NCBI GenBank assembly: GCA_026120185.1
Contig: JANUWF010001272.1
Location: forward strand, 744,001 to 808,000
Direction of reading: 5' to 3'
Source: Voacanga thouarsii
Taxonomy: Eukaryota > Streptophyta > Magnoliopsida > Gentianales > Apocynaceae
DNA: 64,000 bases
Of the stretch, positions 12,482 to 22,376 are shown piece by piece. The notes under the pieces were generated by a model that was not told the origin of the DNA, searched no databases, and worked only from the letters and a program-made list of their open reading frames with translations. Both the position numbers and the translations under genes were made by a program. Numbering within the stretch: position 1 is the first letter of the stretch; every line of letters begins with the position of its first letter.

Positions 12482-13137
12482 TCAGAAGTTTGCCCCAACA
12501 TCAATCCTCTTTTGAGAAATATCTCCAATAAATATACCATCATTGTTGTTCCTATTTATATCCACAATTTCTACACCAAAAATAGAAGATCCTTCAATAT
12601 TCACCCTATCAACATCATAGTAAAGCCAAATAGCATTTTGTGCATATCTTGGCAATTGGAATTTGTGCTTGCCAGTAGATTGCTTAAACAAATCCTTATG
12701 AATATGATCCCCATTCGAGATTCAATAATAGAAATAACAAAAGGTTGATAAAACCTGACATATGAATTCATTTTCCTCTCTATTTCTTCGGCCTCCAAAT
12801 ACTGCTCATTCAAAAACATAATTGTTAATGGATGTTACGACCCAACCTCATCATAAACCTAAGCATGTGAATCAATCCACGAATTACAACAGTTGTCTCC
12901 ATCTCTACTCATGGTTGTGGACATTGGAATAAAAATTTCAATAAACCTATCATATTCATAATTTTCAAAATGTAAAACCATCTGGATTTTATTTGCACAC
13001 CTATTAGGTAAAGCATAGTAAGATTTATGTAACTGCAGTTGCATAGTAGAAAAGACCATGGCTTCAGATATAAATGGATGGATGCTTGGCTTCCCAACTA
13101 ATGTATATTTAGAAGGTATTCCATTATATAGCGCCAT
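12482..13137 (-). pseudogene. Unrecognised broken reading frames
   Basis: Three consecutive minus-strand frames (12859-13137, 12601-12819 and 12482-12691) can be chained with two stops and one frameshift into about 210 residues without low complexity. Readable pieces include IHPFISEAMVF, RFIEIFIPMS, RFYQPFVISIIE and KHKFQLPRYAQNAIWLYYD. I do not recognise the family. Amino-acid usage is less biased than in neighbouring AT-rich shadow frames, which suggests a decayed real gene, but this is weak evidence. Confidence 0.3.
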
Positions 13138-13383
13138 ATCTTATGCAAAAAAAAAAAAAGCAAGTAAACAACTAAAGAATTGCTTTACAAATATGCATAC
13201 GCATACCAATATATAATGATAGAAATAATTTATAAATTTTTCTTCAAAATTTGGAAAAGAGTTTTATGTAAATTTTGTAATCCTTCAATTTTGAAACAAA
13301 TTTTGTCTTTTCAAATTCCAAATATCCATTCAAAGAACACTACCCATTTCATTCCTCTCAATATAATCAGTAATTCAATGTAA

Positions 13384-13678
13384 TCTTTAATACAAAGAAT
13401 CTAATGCCTTTTCATTATGTCAAATACTTTTTGACCACATAATCTTCAGTCAACTCAGATAGCATTTAATGTCACACAATAAAAAACAAATCAGTTACAT
13501 ATAATATGAGATTGAAAAGTTTTTTTTTTGGAATTTTAACTCTAGTAGATATGCTAAATAATTCAATTATCACAACACATATGCCAATGTACAATAACAA
13601 ACACAAACAAATCCAACATATAAGCTGCTACCAAAATAATTCATTGGTCAATTTTATTTGAATTACATGGATAACTTA
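13384..13678. repeat. Tandem duplication, unit 1 left part
   Basis: Matches 15253-15555 of unit 2 in order (shared stretches include 'ccaactcagatagcattt'-type, 'acatatgccaat' and 'attcattggtcaattttatt'). Unit 1 is split after 'ataactta' by the solo LTR at 13679. Confidence 0.75.
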
Positions 13679-15127
13679 TGATGCGTGTTTTTTAGTGCAG
13701 AAAATATTACCAACAAATTACATAATTAATCAAGTTTTAATTAAAATTCTAATCACTAAAACCACACATATGGGCAAATATACCCATCGTATAGTATAGG
13801 GACTAGCAAGTATTGAATCTATGAGAACTTAGGATCCCACCTTACTTTACCATTTTTTTTTTTTTTTTTGTAGCCAATAACATAAGAAGAGAATAAAAGG
13901 AAAATAAATAAAGATAAAAATAGATATAACTCAAGGATGCAAATTCATGCAACTAGATAATTATCTTGAAAAGATAATATTGAATCACTTGGCATTTATC
14001 ACAGTCAATTGTCATCTTGGAATCATGAAAGAACTTAAGTAATATCTAATCGTTTTCTAAGTCATGAACTTACTTATGTAGATTCCACTTCTTTCCCAAC
14101 CCATAGAATCACTATCCCTTAATTAATTTTGTAGATTTCCCAATCAAACCGAAACAACCAAATTTTCCTTTAATAATTACCCATATACTCTATGTGGCAA
14201 TAAATATGAAATTAGTTAATAACCCTATGCTCTATGTAAAATGAACCAATCTTTGATTACTTAGTTCTTTAATCTTAACTTCTTTTCCCTAGTCCATTAA
14301 GATCTAACAAATATAAAATCAATACAATGAACTTCTAACATCATTTCTCAAGTCAAATATAAGAAAATACATCAATAACTAATGATAACAAGTAATCAAA
14401 TACCAAGGATAACAATAGATTGATAAAAAAAAAAAATCTCAATTAACTCAAAATCATAATCTCCAAAATAATATCCAATTACAATCAAAATATTAAGCAC
14501 ATCATTGTTCTAGAAAAGTAAACAAAGGATATAAGATAGAACTCATAGACAAGCCAATCTTCTTCTCTTGAAAACCCCCTTTGAACAATTCCCCATTGAG
14601 TGGTGATTTTGTCTTTGAATAATAGGTAGCTAGCTTAGATCCTTCAAATCATACCTTTGTCTTATGTTTTTCTTGTTTACATAGGCTTCTAAGAGGTTGA
14701 AATTCATTCCCTAAGAGTCCTGGGCCGAGTAGAGATTGGAAAATACCAAAACTCTTGGGAAATTATCAAATCCACGTATAATTGGAAAGCTCGCCGACAT
14801 TAGGCAGATCAGGATCGGCGCTAGCTCTGTTTGGTGTGGCCGGTGCTAGTCAACCTAATCATGCTCTATTTTTTGTACAACAAAACCCCTAGTTTTCCAT
14901 ATTGGGGCCAACGCTAGCTCCATGGGTCCCGGTCGAAGCCTGTCGAGCTCTGACAGCGACAGTTTCTTCATTTTTTTTTTTTTTGTTATTTTCTACAATA
15001 AAAATCCAAAATACCTTTCCAAGGATAAAATATCAAATATGAAGGAATATGACTAATTATTACAACAAATGTATCACAAAACACCCTCAAATAACTAAAA
15101 AAATATAGATAAATTTTGCCCCTATCA
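13679..15127 (-). mobile_element. Solo LTR of a gypsy-type family (H family)
   Basis: On the minus strand it starts TGATAGGGGCAAAAT and ends CACGCATCA, with inverted ends TGAT/ATCA. It is flanked by the 5-bp duplication ACTTA at 13674-13678 and 15128-15132. Length is 1449 bp. It matches both LTRs of element H1 and the partial copy at 46421. The related empty site survives in the neighbouring tandem unit (near 15550), where the flanks read through as 'gataacttacaacaaat'. It carries a GC-rich patch near 14790-14960 with repeated 'ggcgctagct'-like words. No coding capacity. Confidence 0.88.
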
Positions 15128-15250
15128 ACTTACAAAAAATATTAGATCAAATTAAAAAAAAAAAAGATGTTAACAATATATCATAATAAAATTTTCAAAG
15201 ATATTCAAATATTTAATGTCGTTATATGTTAAAAAAAAAATCAACAATCA
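15128..15250. repeat. Tandem duplication, unit 1 right part
   Basis: Continues unit 1 after the solo LTR. The stretch 'catcataataaaattttc' with 'aaagatatt' is matched at about 15630-15660 in unit 2. Confidence 0.65.
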
Positions 15251-15571
15251 AAGTAATCTTCAATAGAAAGAATATAATGTCTTTTCATTATCTCAAATAC
15301 TTTAATGACCACAAAATCTTAAGCCAACTCAGATAGCATTTAATAACATATAAGAAACAACAGATCAATTACATATAAAAGGAAAATGAAAAGTTTTTTT
15401 GGGAACATTAACTCTAATATATATTCTAAATCATTCAATGATCATAGCACATATGCCAATATACAGTAATAAACACAAACATATCCAACGCAGAAACTGC
15501 TACCAAAAAAAAAAAAATTCATTGGTCAATTTTATTTGTATTACATCGATAACTTACAACAAATATTATAT

Positions 15572-15613
<42 letters not shown>

Positions 15614-15710
15614 GTATGTATGTATGTATATCATAATAAAATTTTCAAAGATATTAAAAAATATAACATCTACATATATTTTTTAAATTTTTAACAACAA
15701 ATGGGATTCC
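15251..15710. repeat. Tandem duplication, unit 2 (without the LTR)
   Basis: Second copy of the roughly 420-bp unit. It keeps the uninterrupted target site of the solo LTR near 15550, which fixes the order of events: duplication first, or insertion into one allele or copy later. It contains a TA run (about 15574-15607) followed by TATG repeats (about 15609-15630) not present in unit 1. Confidence 0.75.
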
Positions 15711-16470
15711 AACTCTGATACAATATTATAGATGCTACAAAAACCTGAAAAATATGAACAGTCAATGCACAACATACTTAACTAGCTATAAATAATAAAA
15801 TACTATTATTTAGATATCACAAAAAATGCTATCTCCAAGTAAACAATGTAGATGCTACAAAATGAGCAGCATCAACAACACAACTGCCATTTCCAAAACC
15901 CCATTTTTGTAAGCAATATATTTTTTCATAAAGCTATTTGAAAACTGAAAATCAAAGTCCCAAATAAGTTTCTTTCACTCCTATACTAACTCTATGCTTA
16001 CTATTCAAACCATTATTTGATTAAAGCTAACTGTCTATGTAGATTTACAGCAACATGAAAAGGCCGAAGAAAATAGAAAAGGAAGAAGAGATTTTTTTTT
16101 TTTTTTAGTAGAAAAGGAATCAACATCATGCTTATAGTCTTTTCAAGCCAAAAAATAATACAACATCAAGAAAAATTGCAGCTAATTAGCTACAGTTGCA
16201 AGATATAAACAACACAGGTAACATATTCATCAATTCCATACCTTTTAATGGATTTATGTCTTTCAAGTATGACTGACTATGACTATGTAAATAAAATAGA
16301 AAAAAACAAAGGCAAATTTGCATACTTAGCAAGCATTTACTGACATATATGAAGTAACAAAACAAATACATAATTGTTCACTATACTTCCCCTATCTCGC
16401 TCCCAATATCTCTCTCGACCCATTCACCAAAATATATTGGATTGCAATGCTTCTATTAGCATCCCTTACT
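15711..16470. other. No recognised feature
   Basis: AT-rich sequence with only short broken frames on both strands. Its last five bases, TTACT, are the left target duplication of the copia-type LTR that follows. Confidence 0.5.
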
Positions 16471-18025
16471 TGTTAGGATTGTGCCCTAGAAGTAATCATT
16501 TGTACAATATATTTTGCACATCAATATAAAGCAATCTCTATCTTTTAGTTACTTTGTTTCATATGTTTATGTGTATAAAATTGTTAGAAAAAGTCCTAAG
16601 TATAAAACTATGTTAAGGAAATTAGGATAGAGATTGTGATTTGAGATTCCTACTACACTGAACTATGTTTGTGCTTAAATTATCCCTAGTCTTAGTATTA
16701 ATGACATGAGACATCATTAATGCATCAAGACTAGCACGTGTTATACCGCTTGGTTTAATCAAAAGTGACTCTCACATCTGTGAGTATTGTGATACTTAAA
16801 GTTAACATATGGATGCTTGTTATTTGAACAAGTATATTGGATTACCTAACTATGAGATAATCACATGGATAACTATTTAGTAGCAGTGATAGAATCTCAT
16901 TGTAGTAAATGTGCAAGTATCCTTAGACTTAAAAACTCCAAGGTACTTTGTTTGCTAAGTGTTGTACTTTGATTCCAATCTCTGAAGCCCTTACAAGATT
17001 CGCCTATGGGATGGACATTTGATACAACGTCAAGTAAACGAAAGTAGTTAAGAGGGTCAATAAAGAATTCACCACTCCTAATAGTAGAAGTGAATATCTT
17101 AAAGGCCATTTGTAGGAATCATTACTCAAGAAGTCCTTGGCCAAAGTGACTATGTGTTGGAAATAGTTCAAATTGATACACATGATAAGTAATGAATTTT
17201 GGGAACAAGTATTAAAATATTGGGCCAGAATTAATTAATATTCTAAACGGAGCTTGCATTAATTCAATACTCTAAACCGAATGAAATATTGGATGGTGAA
17301 AGGAGTTTATTACACTGATGTTTTGCTATTGAAAGGTTTATATCAAGCTACTTGACTTGATTTTTGGGAGGTCATGATGTGTTACTAGATACTGCTCATG
17401 ATCAGCGACTTATGAATTTATTAATTAGAGAATAAATTAATTTAATCCTAATTAGAATTAATTTATTAAATCTAATTATTAAAATGGTTATTAATTCAAT
17501 AATGATATAATTAATTCATAATAACTACCATTTGACTAGAAAACCTAATGGGTCAGATAAAATAGAGGAATTGGTGCTCAAGATATTATATAATAATATT
17601 ATGGAGCTATTTGTGAGAAGAAATAAGAATCATGGGCTAATTATAATGTGTTATGATTAATTTGACTAGATTGCAATTAATAAAAGTCTTGTGGTTAAAT
17701 TATAAGGTGGTTATAATTTCATTGGCTAGATTTTAATTTATAAAAGTTGAGCCCGTGATTACAATGGAAAAAAAAAAAAAGGAAAACTGGATTTTGTAAT
17801 TGTTTCATAATTAGATTTGGAAACAAACATAGAGAATATATGCACATATGTATATGTGTGTGTTTAATTTTCTCGTGTGATTTTTTTTTTTTTAGAAAAA
17901 CCACAAAAAGTATTCCTATCTTCTTCCTTACAAAATCTCTCCAAACTTTTCTTGAAAATTACTAGCACAATTCGATCGGTCTTCTTGAGCAGTAAGCCTC
18001 ATGTGGATTTCCATAGGAGAAATCT
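16471..18025 (+). mobile_element. Copia-type LTR (solo or relic)
   Basis: Starts TGTTAGGATTGTGCCCTAG, a start resembling the copia LTR at 27585 (TGTTAGGGATATGCCCTAG). TTACT occurs immediately before the start (16466-16470) and again at 18026-18030, and removing the intervening sequence restores a clean TGTAACACCC start for element K. With that reading the LTR ends in AAATCT, not the expected CA. The alternative end, TGTAACA at 18036, restores TGTTA/TAACA ends but has no target duplication. No internal region or coding sequence follows. Confidence 0.65.
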
Positions 18026-18653
18026 TTACTGTAACACCCTATATTTCCATCACGTAGTGGGCTGTAACTTTGTGGGATGTCGTCCCATGTGATTACTTAG
18101 ACAAGCTGTCTTTACAGCAAATTTTAATTAATAGGCAGCGAAAATTTTTTTCCAGCATAGAAAAATACTAGAATTTAGCTTTTGATACCTACACTCAAGT
18201 GTATAATAGGTCCAAGATATAGCATGAACCTCTGGAGTCCACCACACCTTTGTTATATCATATTGGTCCTAAATTTTTCAAAGAAAATAATACGTGTGTG
18301 TGTGTGTGTGTGTGTGTGAAAATCACTCAGTGAGTTCCATGTGTGCTAGTACTTTAGTAAAGAGACAGAGTGCATAAAACCCTTGTGGGGAATACATTTC
18401 ATTTATTCTCTGTAAACAATTTCAAAACTCTCCAAAGAAGAGTTTAGTAAGAACTCAATCATTTTGGAAAACAGTGTATCGATTTCAAATTATTGCCCCC
18501 GGTTTCCACATTGCAGGCATTCCACCAATAGAGGGTCAGCCTGTATGCAAAGCACACAAGGCTTTGCCTTCAATGCCACGTATCATTTCCTTAAACTGCA
18601 GCCGACAACAAATCATCTGGATAGTAAGTATATCGCAACGTACTACTAACAAT

Positions 18654-19020
18654 CAAGTTACTGCTTACACCAAGTGTTCAAGTTAGTTCATACGCCAAGT
18701 ATTCAAGTTATTACATACGCTAAATATTTAAGTTATTTCATACGCCAAGTATTCAAGTTAGTGCTTATGCTAAGTATTCAAGTTAGTGTATATGCCAAGT
18801 ACTCAAGTTAGTGCTTACGCCAAGTACTCAAGTTAGTACATATGGCAAGTAAGTTAGTGCTTACGCAAAGCATTCAAATTAGTGGATAAGCTAAGTATTC
18901 AAGTTATTGCTTACGCCAAGAATTCAAGTTAGTGCATACGCTAAGTATTCAAGTTAGTGATTATGCCAAGTATTCTAGTTAGTGCATACGCTAAGTAAGT
19001 TAGTGCTTACGCCAAGCATT
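18654..19020. repeat. 25-bp minisatellite, 15 units
   Basis: Unit consensus CAAGTTAGTGCTTACGCC plus AAGTATT. There are thirteen 25-bp units and two 21-bp units (8th and 14th) that both lack the last four bases. Units tend to alternate between a 'cttacgcc' type and a 'catacgct' type, and the pair '21-bp unit plus CTTACG..AAGCATT unit' occurs twice, six units apart. This indicates a six-unit higher-order repeat of about 146 bp. Confidence 0.95.
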
Positions 19021-19392
19021 TAAGTTAGTCATGTATTGGATTCAAGGATTGACAAGTTCAAGAAATCAGGAATTTAAGATTTATATTGTTCATCATTTTT
19101 CCAAATCCATAAAAAGCCTCGTACTTGAGCACATCTGGAAACCATTTTTTCGTATCAGGAAAAACATTGTTGGGCAAAATATCATTTTCTAGAATTTGAT
19201 ACCACTGACTCACAAGTTAGATAATAATTCTCATGGGCTCCGTAGGGCCAATCAGAACATTCCATAGGCTCATTAGGCCAATAAAATAATTTCTAGGATC
19301 AAAATGTCGTTTTCCAAAAGTTAATCTCATATCGAGAGATCATTTTCCAAAAACAGGATAAAGAGTTCTTTTTACACATCAAAATAAGTTTT

Positions 19393-19770
19393 CAAGAGTA
19401 TTCAGGTCATTTTACCCGTACTTGATCACACAAGTCATTTCCAAGGGGATTCGGGTCATTTTACCCCTACTCGATTCCAGAAGACTTTTCGAGGGTATTC
19501 GAGTCATTTTACCCTTACTCGATTTGAAAAGTATTCAAAAAAGTTATAATGAGGATATTCAGGTCATTTACCGAATACACGATTCCAAAAGTTTTCATAA
19601 AATGTTCCAATAAGGAAATTTGGATCATTTTTGAAATACCCGATTTCAAAAGAAACTCATTTTTTGAAATTTAGAATTCTAATCTAAAAAGAGGATTAAA
19701 TCCAAAGTTTCTAAACATGTTTCCATAAAATGTTTCAATAAGGGCATTCTAGTCAATTTATGAATACTCG
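19393..19770. repeat. Degenerate tandem repeat, about 46-65 bp units
   Basis: At least five spaced copies of a core resembling GGTATTCGGGTCATTTTACC followed by 'c.TACTCGAT' and 'tccaaaag' begin near 19393, 19445, 19492, 19553 and 19613, with a weaker copy near 19740. Spacing grows and matching decays to the right. Confidence 0.75.
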
Positions 19771-19849
19771 ATCCCAAAATTTACCATTTTTTTGAAAATC
19801 CCAAGTATTTAATCTAACAAGGACAAAATTCATGCTTTAATCATCCGAT

Positions 19850-20545
19850 AAGGTTTCCAAGCTAATTATGAAGTTCATTTGAGGCCAAAGTGGCATAAAA
19901 TAAGTCTTGCTTAGATAACATTAAACATATTCAGGGATTTCCAAAATGGTATAGTGATTGTAGTGAAATGAAGATAAACAAGAAAGTTAACGTTGAGTTT
20001 AGTATAGGTGCTTATAAAGATGTAGTGTTATGTGATGTGTTCCTAATGTAAGTGGGGCATATTTCGTTAGGAATGCCATAATGTTTGATAGAGATGTGGT
20101 ACACAAGGGGAAGAAGAATAAATAAAATCTGAAGAAAGATGGAAAGAAAATCATTCTACTTTCATTATCTCCCATTGAGGATCTTAAAGACCAAAATATC
20201 ATGAGGGAAGAAGATAACAAGAAAAAAGAGTTGAGAAAGAAACAAAAACAAGAGAGGAAATAAAGAGAGCTCAAAGAGAGTACAAAAATGAGAAAAATTT
20301 CTTTGGAGTTGAAAGATGAAACGAAAAAGAATATGCAAAAAGAAAGAGAGTGGAGATAAAATAAGAGAGACTTTCTTGTGCTCAAAAAATGAAAATGATA
20401 AAGAAGAAACTACAAAAATGAGAGTGGAGATGAAAGCAAAAATGAGTTTTATGTGGAAGAATATAAACTTGCATTTTTGCTTTCACAAAACAATTCTTGC
20501 GTAAGATCTTATGTAGGTGCTCATTTGAGGACAAATCCATGCCAA
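19850..20545 (+). pseudogene. Ty3/gypsy pol relic (element L): protease C-terminal part and polyprotein tail
   Basis: Gypsy polyproteins encode an aspartic protease upstream of the reverse transcriptase. Readable in order: VSKLIMKF (about 19853), WYSDCSEMKINKKVNVEFSI and YKDVVLCDVFLM (from about 19950), VGHISLG, then after a frameshift FDRDVVHKGKK and LKKDGKKIILLSLSPIEDL. This parallels the G2 protease segment (LNKQVLVFFEMGKYKDD, then LLLGRPWQYDRHVKHDGR). A charged lysine/glutamate-rich stretch follows, then LRTNPCQEG, which resembles the C-terminal end of gypsy polyproteins. The active-site end of the protease, RT, RNase H and integrase are missing. Stops at the second line of the domain and one frameshift show that it is dead. 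Confidence 0.65.
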
Positions 20546-20559
20546 GAAGGGCGAAATGA

Positions 20560-20960
20560 TAGGAATCCATCCTGGCATCAAGCCAAAACTAAAGAAGGGG
20601 GATGGAGATTCAAGCCACATTTAATGGTGCAAAGGAAAGATTTAAATTATGAAGGTTTTTAATGGAAGTTTCAAGCAAACTAAGCCACCAAGCTAAGGAA
20701 TATGAAAATTATGAAAAGGTGAGTGCGAAAAGGAAGATTGGAAGACCTTCAAGAAGATAAACCAAGAATCAAGATCAAGAAAGTTCTTAAGCAATGAAGT
20801 ATCAAAAAAGGGCCAAGAAGATCAAAGCTTGAACAACAACTTGCGTGGAGAGCAAGAGATCACAAAGGCTGGCTGTGTGAAAAATAAACTATAGCAGATG
20901 CCGACTACACCAAAGCAAACGGTGCCAGCTTAGTATTGGAACAAAAAGTTCCTTGGACAG
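20560..20960 (+). mobile_element. Element L, LTR segment 1 of 3
   Basis: Follows the polyprotein tail and carries the 'ggtgccagctta' type of word seen in gypsy LTRs G1 and G2. It is interrupted at 20961 by H1 and resumes at 27202. The start coordinate is approximate. Confidence 0.45.
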
Positions 20961-22376
20961 TGATGCATGTTTTTGAGTGTTGGAAATATTATCAAAAGAG
21001 GGCTACAATCAATCAAGTTTTAATTAAAATACTAACCACTAATACCACACATATAGGAAAGTATACCTATCATATAGTATAAGGAATAGCAAGTATCGAA
21101 TCTACAGAAACTTAGGCTCCCACCTTACTTTACCCTAGTCTTTATTGTTTAGCCACAAAAATAAAAAATTAAAACAAATAACATACCTATACTAGAGAAA
21201 ATTAAGTCACACAAGAAAAGTCACAAGGATAATCAAGGATTGTGAATAAGAAGAAAAAACATATAGTGAAGAAATATCTCAATTCTATGATAGGTGAAGA
21301 AAATATATTTCGATCATTTGATTCCCAATCCCAAATACTTATATGAGTTTTAAAAGCAAATTTTACTCTTTTTGCAAGTTATGAAATTCTATTCTTAGAT
21401 TAATCAAATGGTATGTTCTACCCCCCTAATTAAAACTAAGAACCATTAAGAACAACTCAATTAGACAATTAATGTCCCTATATTCTAGGCAACACTAAAG
21501 TCTTTTTAATGAAATAAAAAATACCTCTATATTCCAGGTGATATTAATCTCTCTTTGATTACCAAGTCTTTCCCTTAACCTTCTTTTTCAATCCAATTAA
21601 GAGAGAACAAGTTAGTGAATTAATTAGCCCCATGTTAATTAATTCAACACATAAAATCAAGTAATCAAATATTTAGAATTGGAATCCAACAACTCAAGAA
21701 ATAATTCACCACAAAATTATAAAGTAAAAATATCCTTAACTACAATTAAAACATAGTAAACTCAAATTATCAATAAATTATAAAGAAGAGAAAAGAAAAT
21801 CACTCATAGAAAAGTAAGCCTTTTTATTCTTCCTTAAAACCTTCTTAATTAACCTTCTTTTCTTCTCCAAGAGTCTCATTGATCCTCATAAATCTTAGAG
21901 TCCTTATGCTCTAGGAGTTTTCTAAGTGTATAGAGTAAAAACTAATTTAATAGATATTAATCTCTTGTGTTTATAGGAGCTTAGATTGCCAAAAAGTTAA
22001 TAAAAGAGTTCTAATTCATGGTTGATTCAATTCCCAAAAAAATCCTCATAGAAGTTGCCAAATTCTAATTGAACCACAATATCCATTGACACTGCATTAT
22101 GAGGGAGCTGGCGTCGGATCAGATGCTTCGGCCGGCACCGACCTAACTCGTCTACCTTCAAAATTGCTCTGTTTTCTCTATTTTATCCAATGTACTACCT
22201 CGGCCGGTTCAGTCGATTTTTGTGCAATTTTCACTATCTTTCATCATATTTCTTCATCTCATTAGTTCTACACAAAAGATAGTAAAATAGAGGGAATCAA
22301 CAGTCATTTAAGCATAAAATCATAACAAATATAGTACAAATGACCTTCAAAATATAAGTACATTTAGCCTCTATCA
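20961..22376 (-). repeat. H1 3' LTR
   Basis: About 1416 bp; starts TGATAGAGGC and ends with CATGCATCA on the minus strand. Collinear with the H solo LTR at 13679-15127 and with the 5' LTR of H1, which can be followed line by line (for example the 'caagtatcgaatc' and 'tattccaggtgatattaat' segments). Confidence 0.85.

Larger units (their letters stand above)
18030..19840 (+). mobile_element. LTR-like element K, relative of the 4.2-kb family
   Basis: Starts TGTAACACCCTATATTTCC and then carries TGGGATGTCGTCCC, the motif that follows the start in copy A and element I. It matches I in the block around 18490-18570. It contains a TG run near 18296-18318, a 25-bp minisatellite (18654-19020) and a longer degenerate tandem repeat (19393-19770). 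The 3' end is not defined; gypsy protease sequence begins by about 19850. Confidence 0.5.

Noticed and set aside
18654..19020. CRISPR-like array
   Set aside because: Repeats are directly adjacent 25-bp units without unique spacers, in a eukaryotic genome; it is a minisatellite.
19999..20385. A 128-residue minus-strand membrane-like frame
   Set aside because: It is the antisense of a lysine/glutamate-rich gypsy linker; the serine/phenylalanine/leucine pattern follows from composition.
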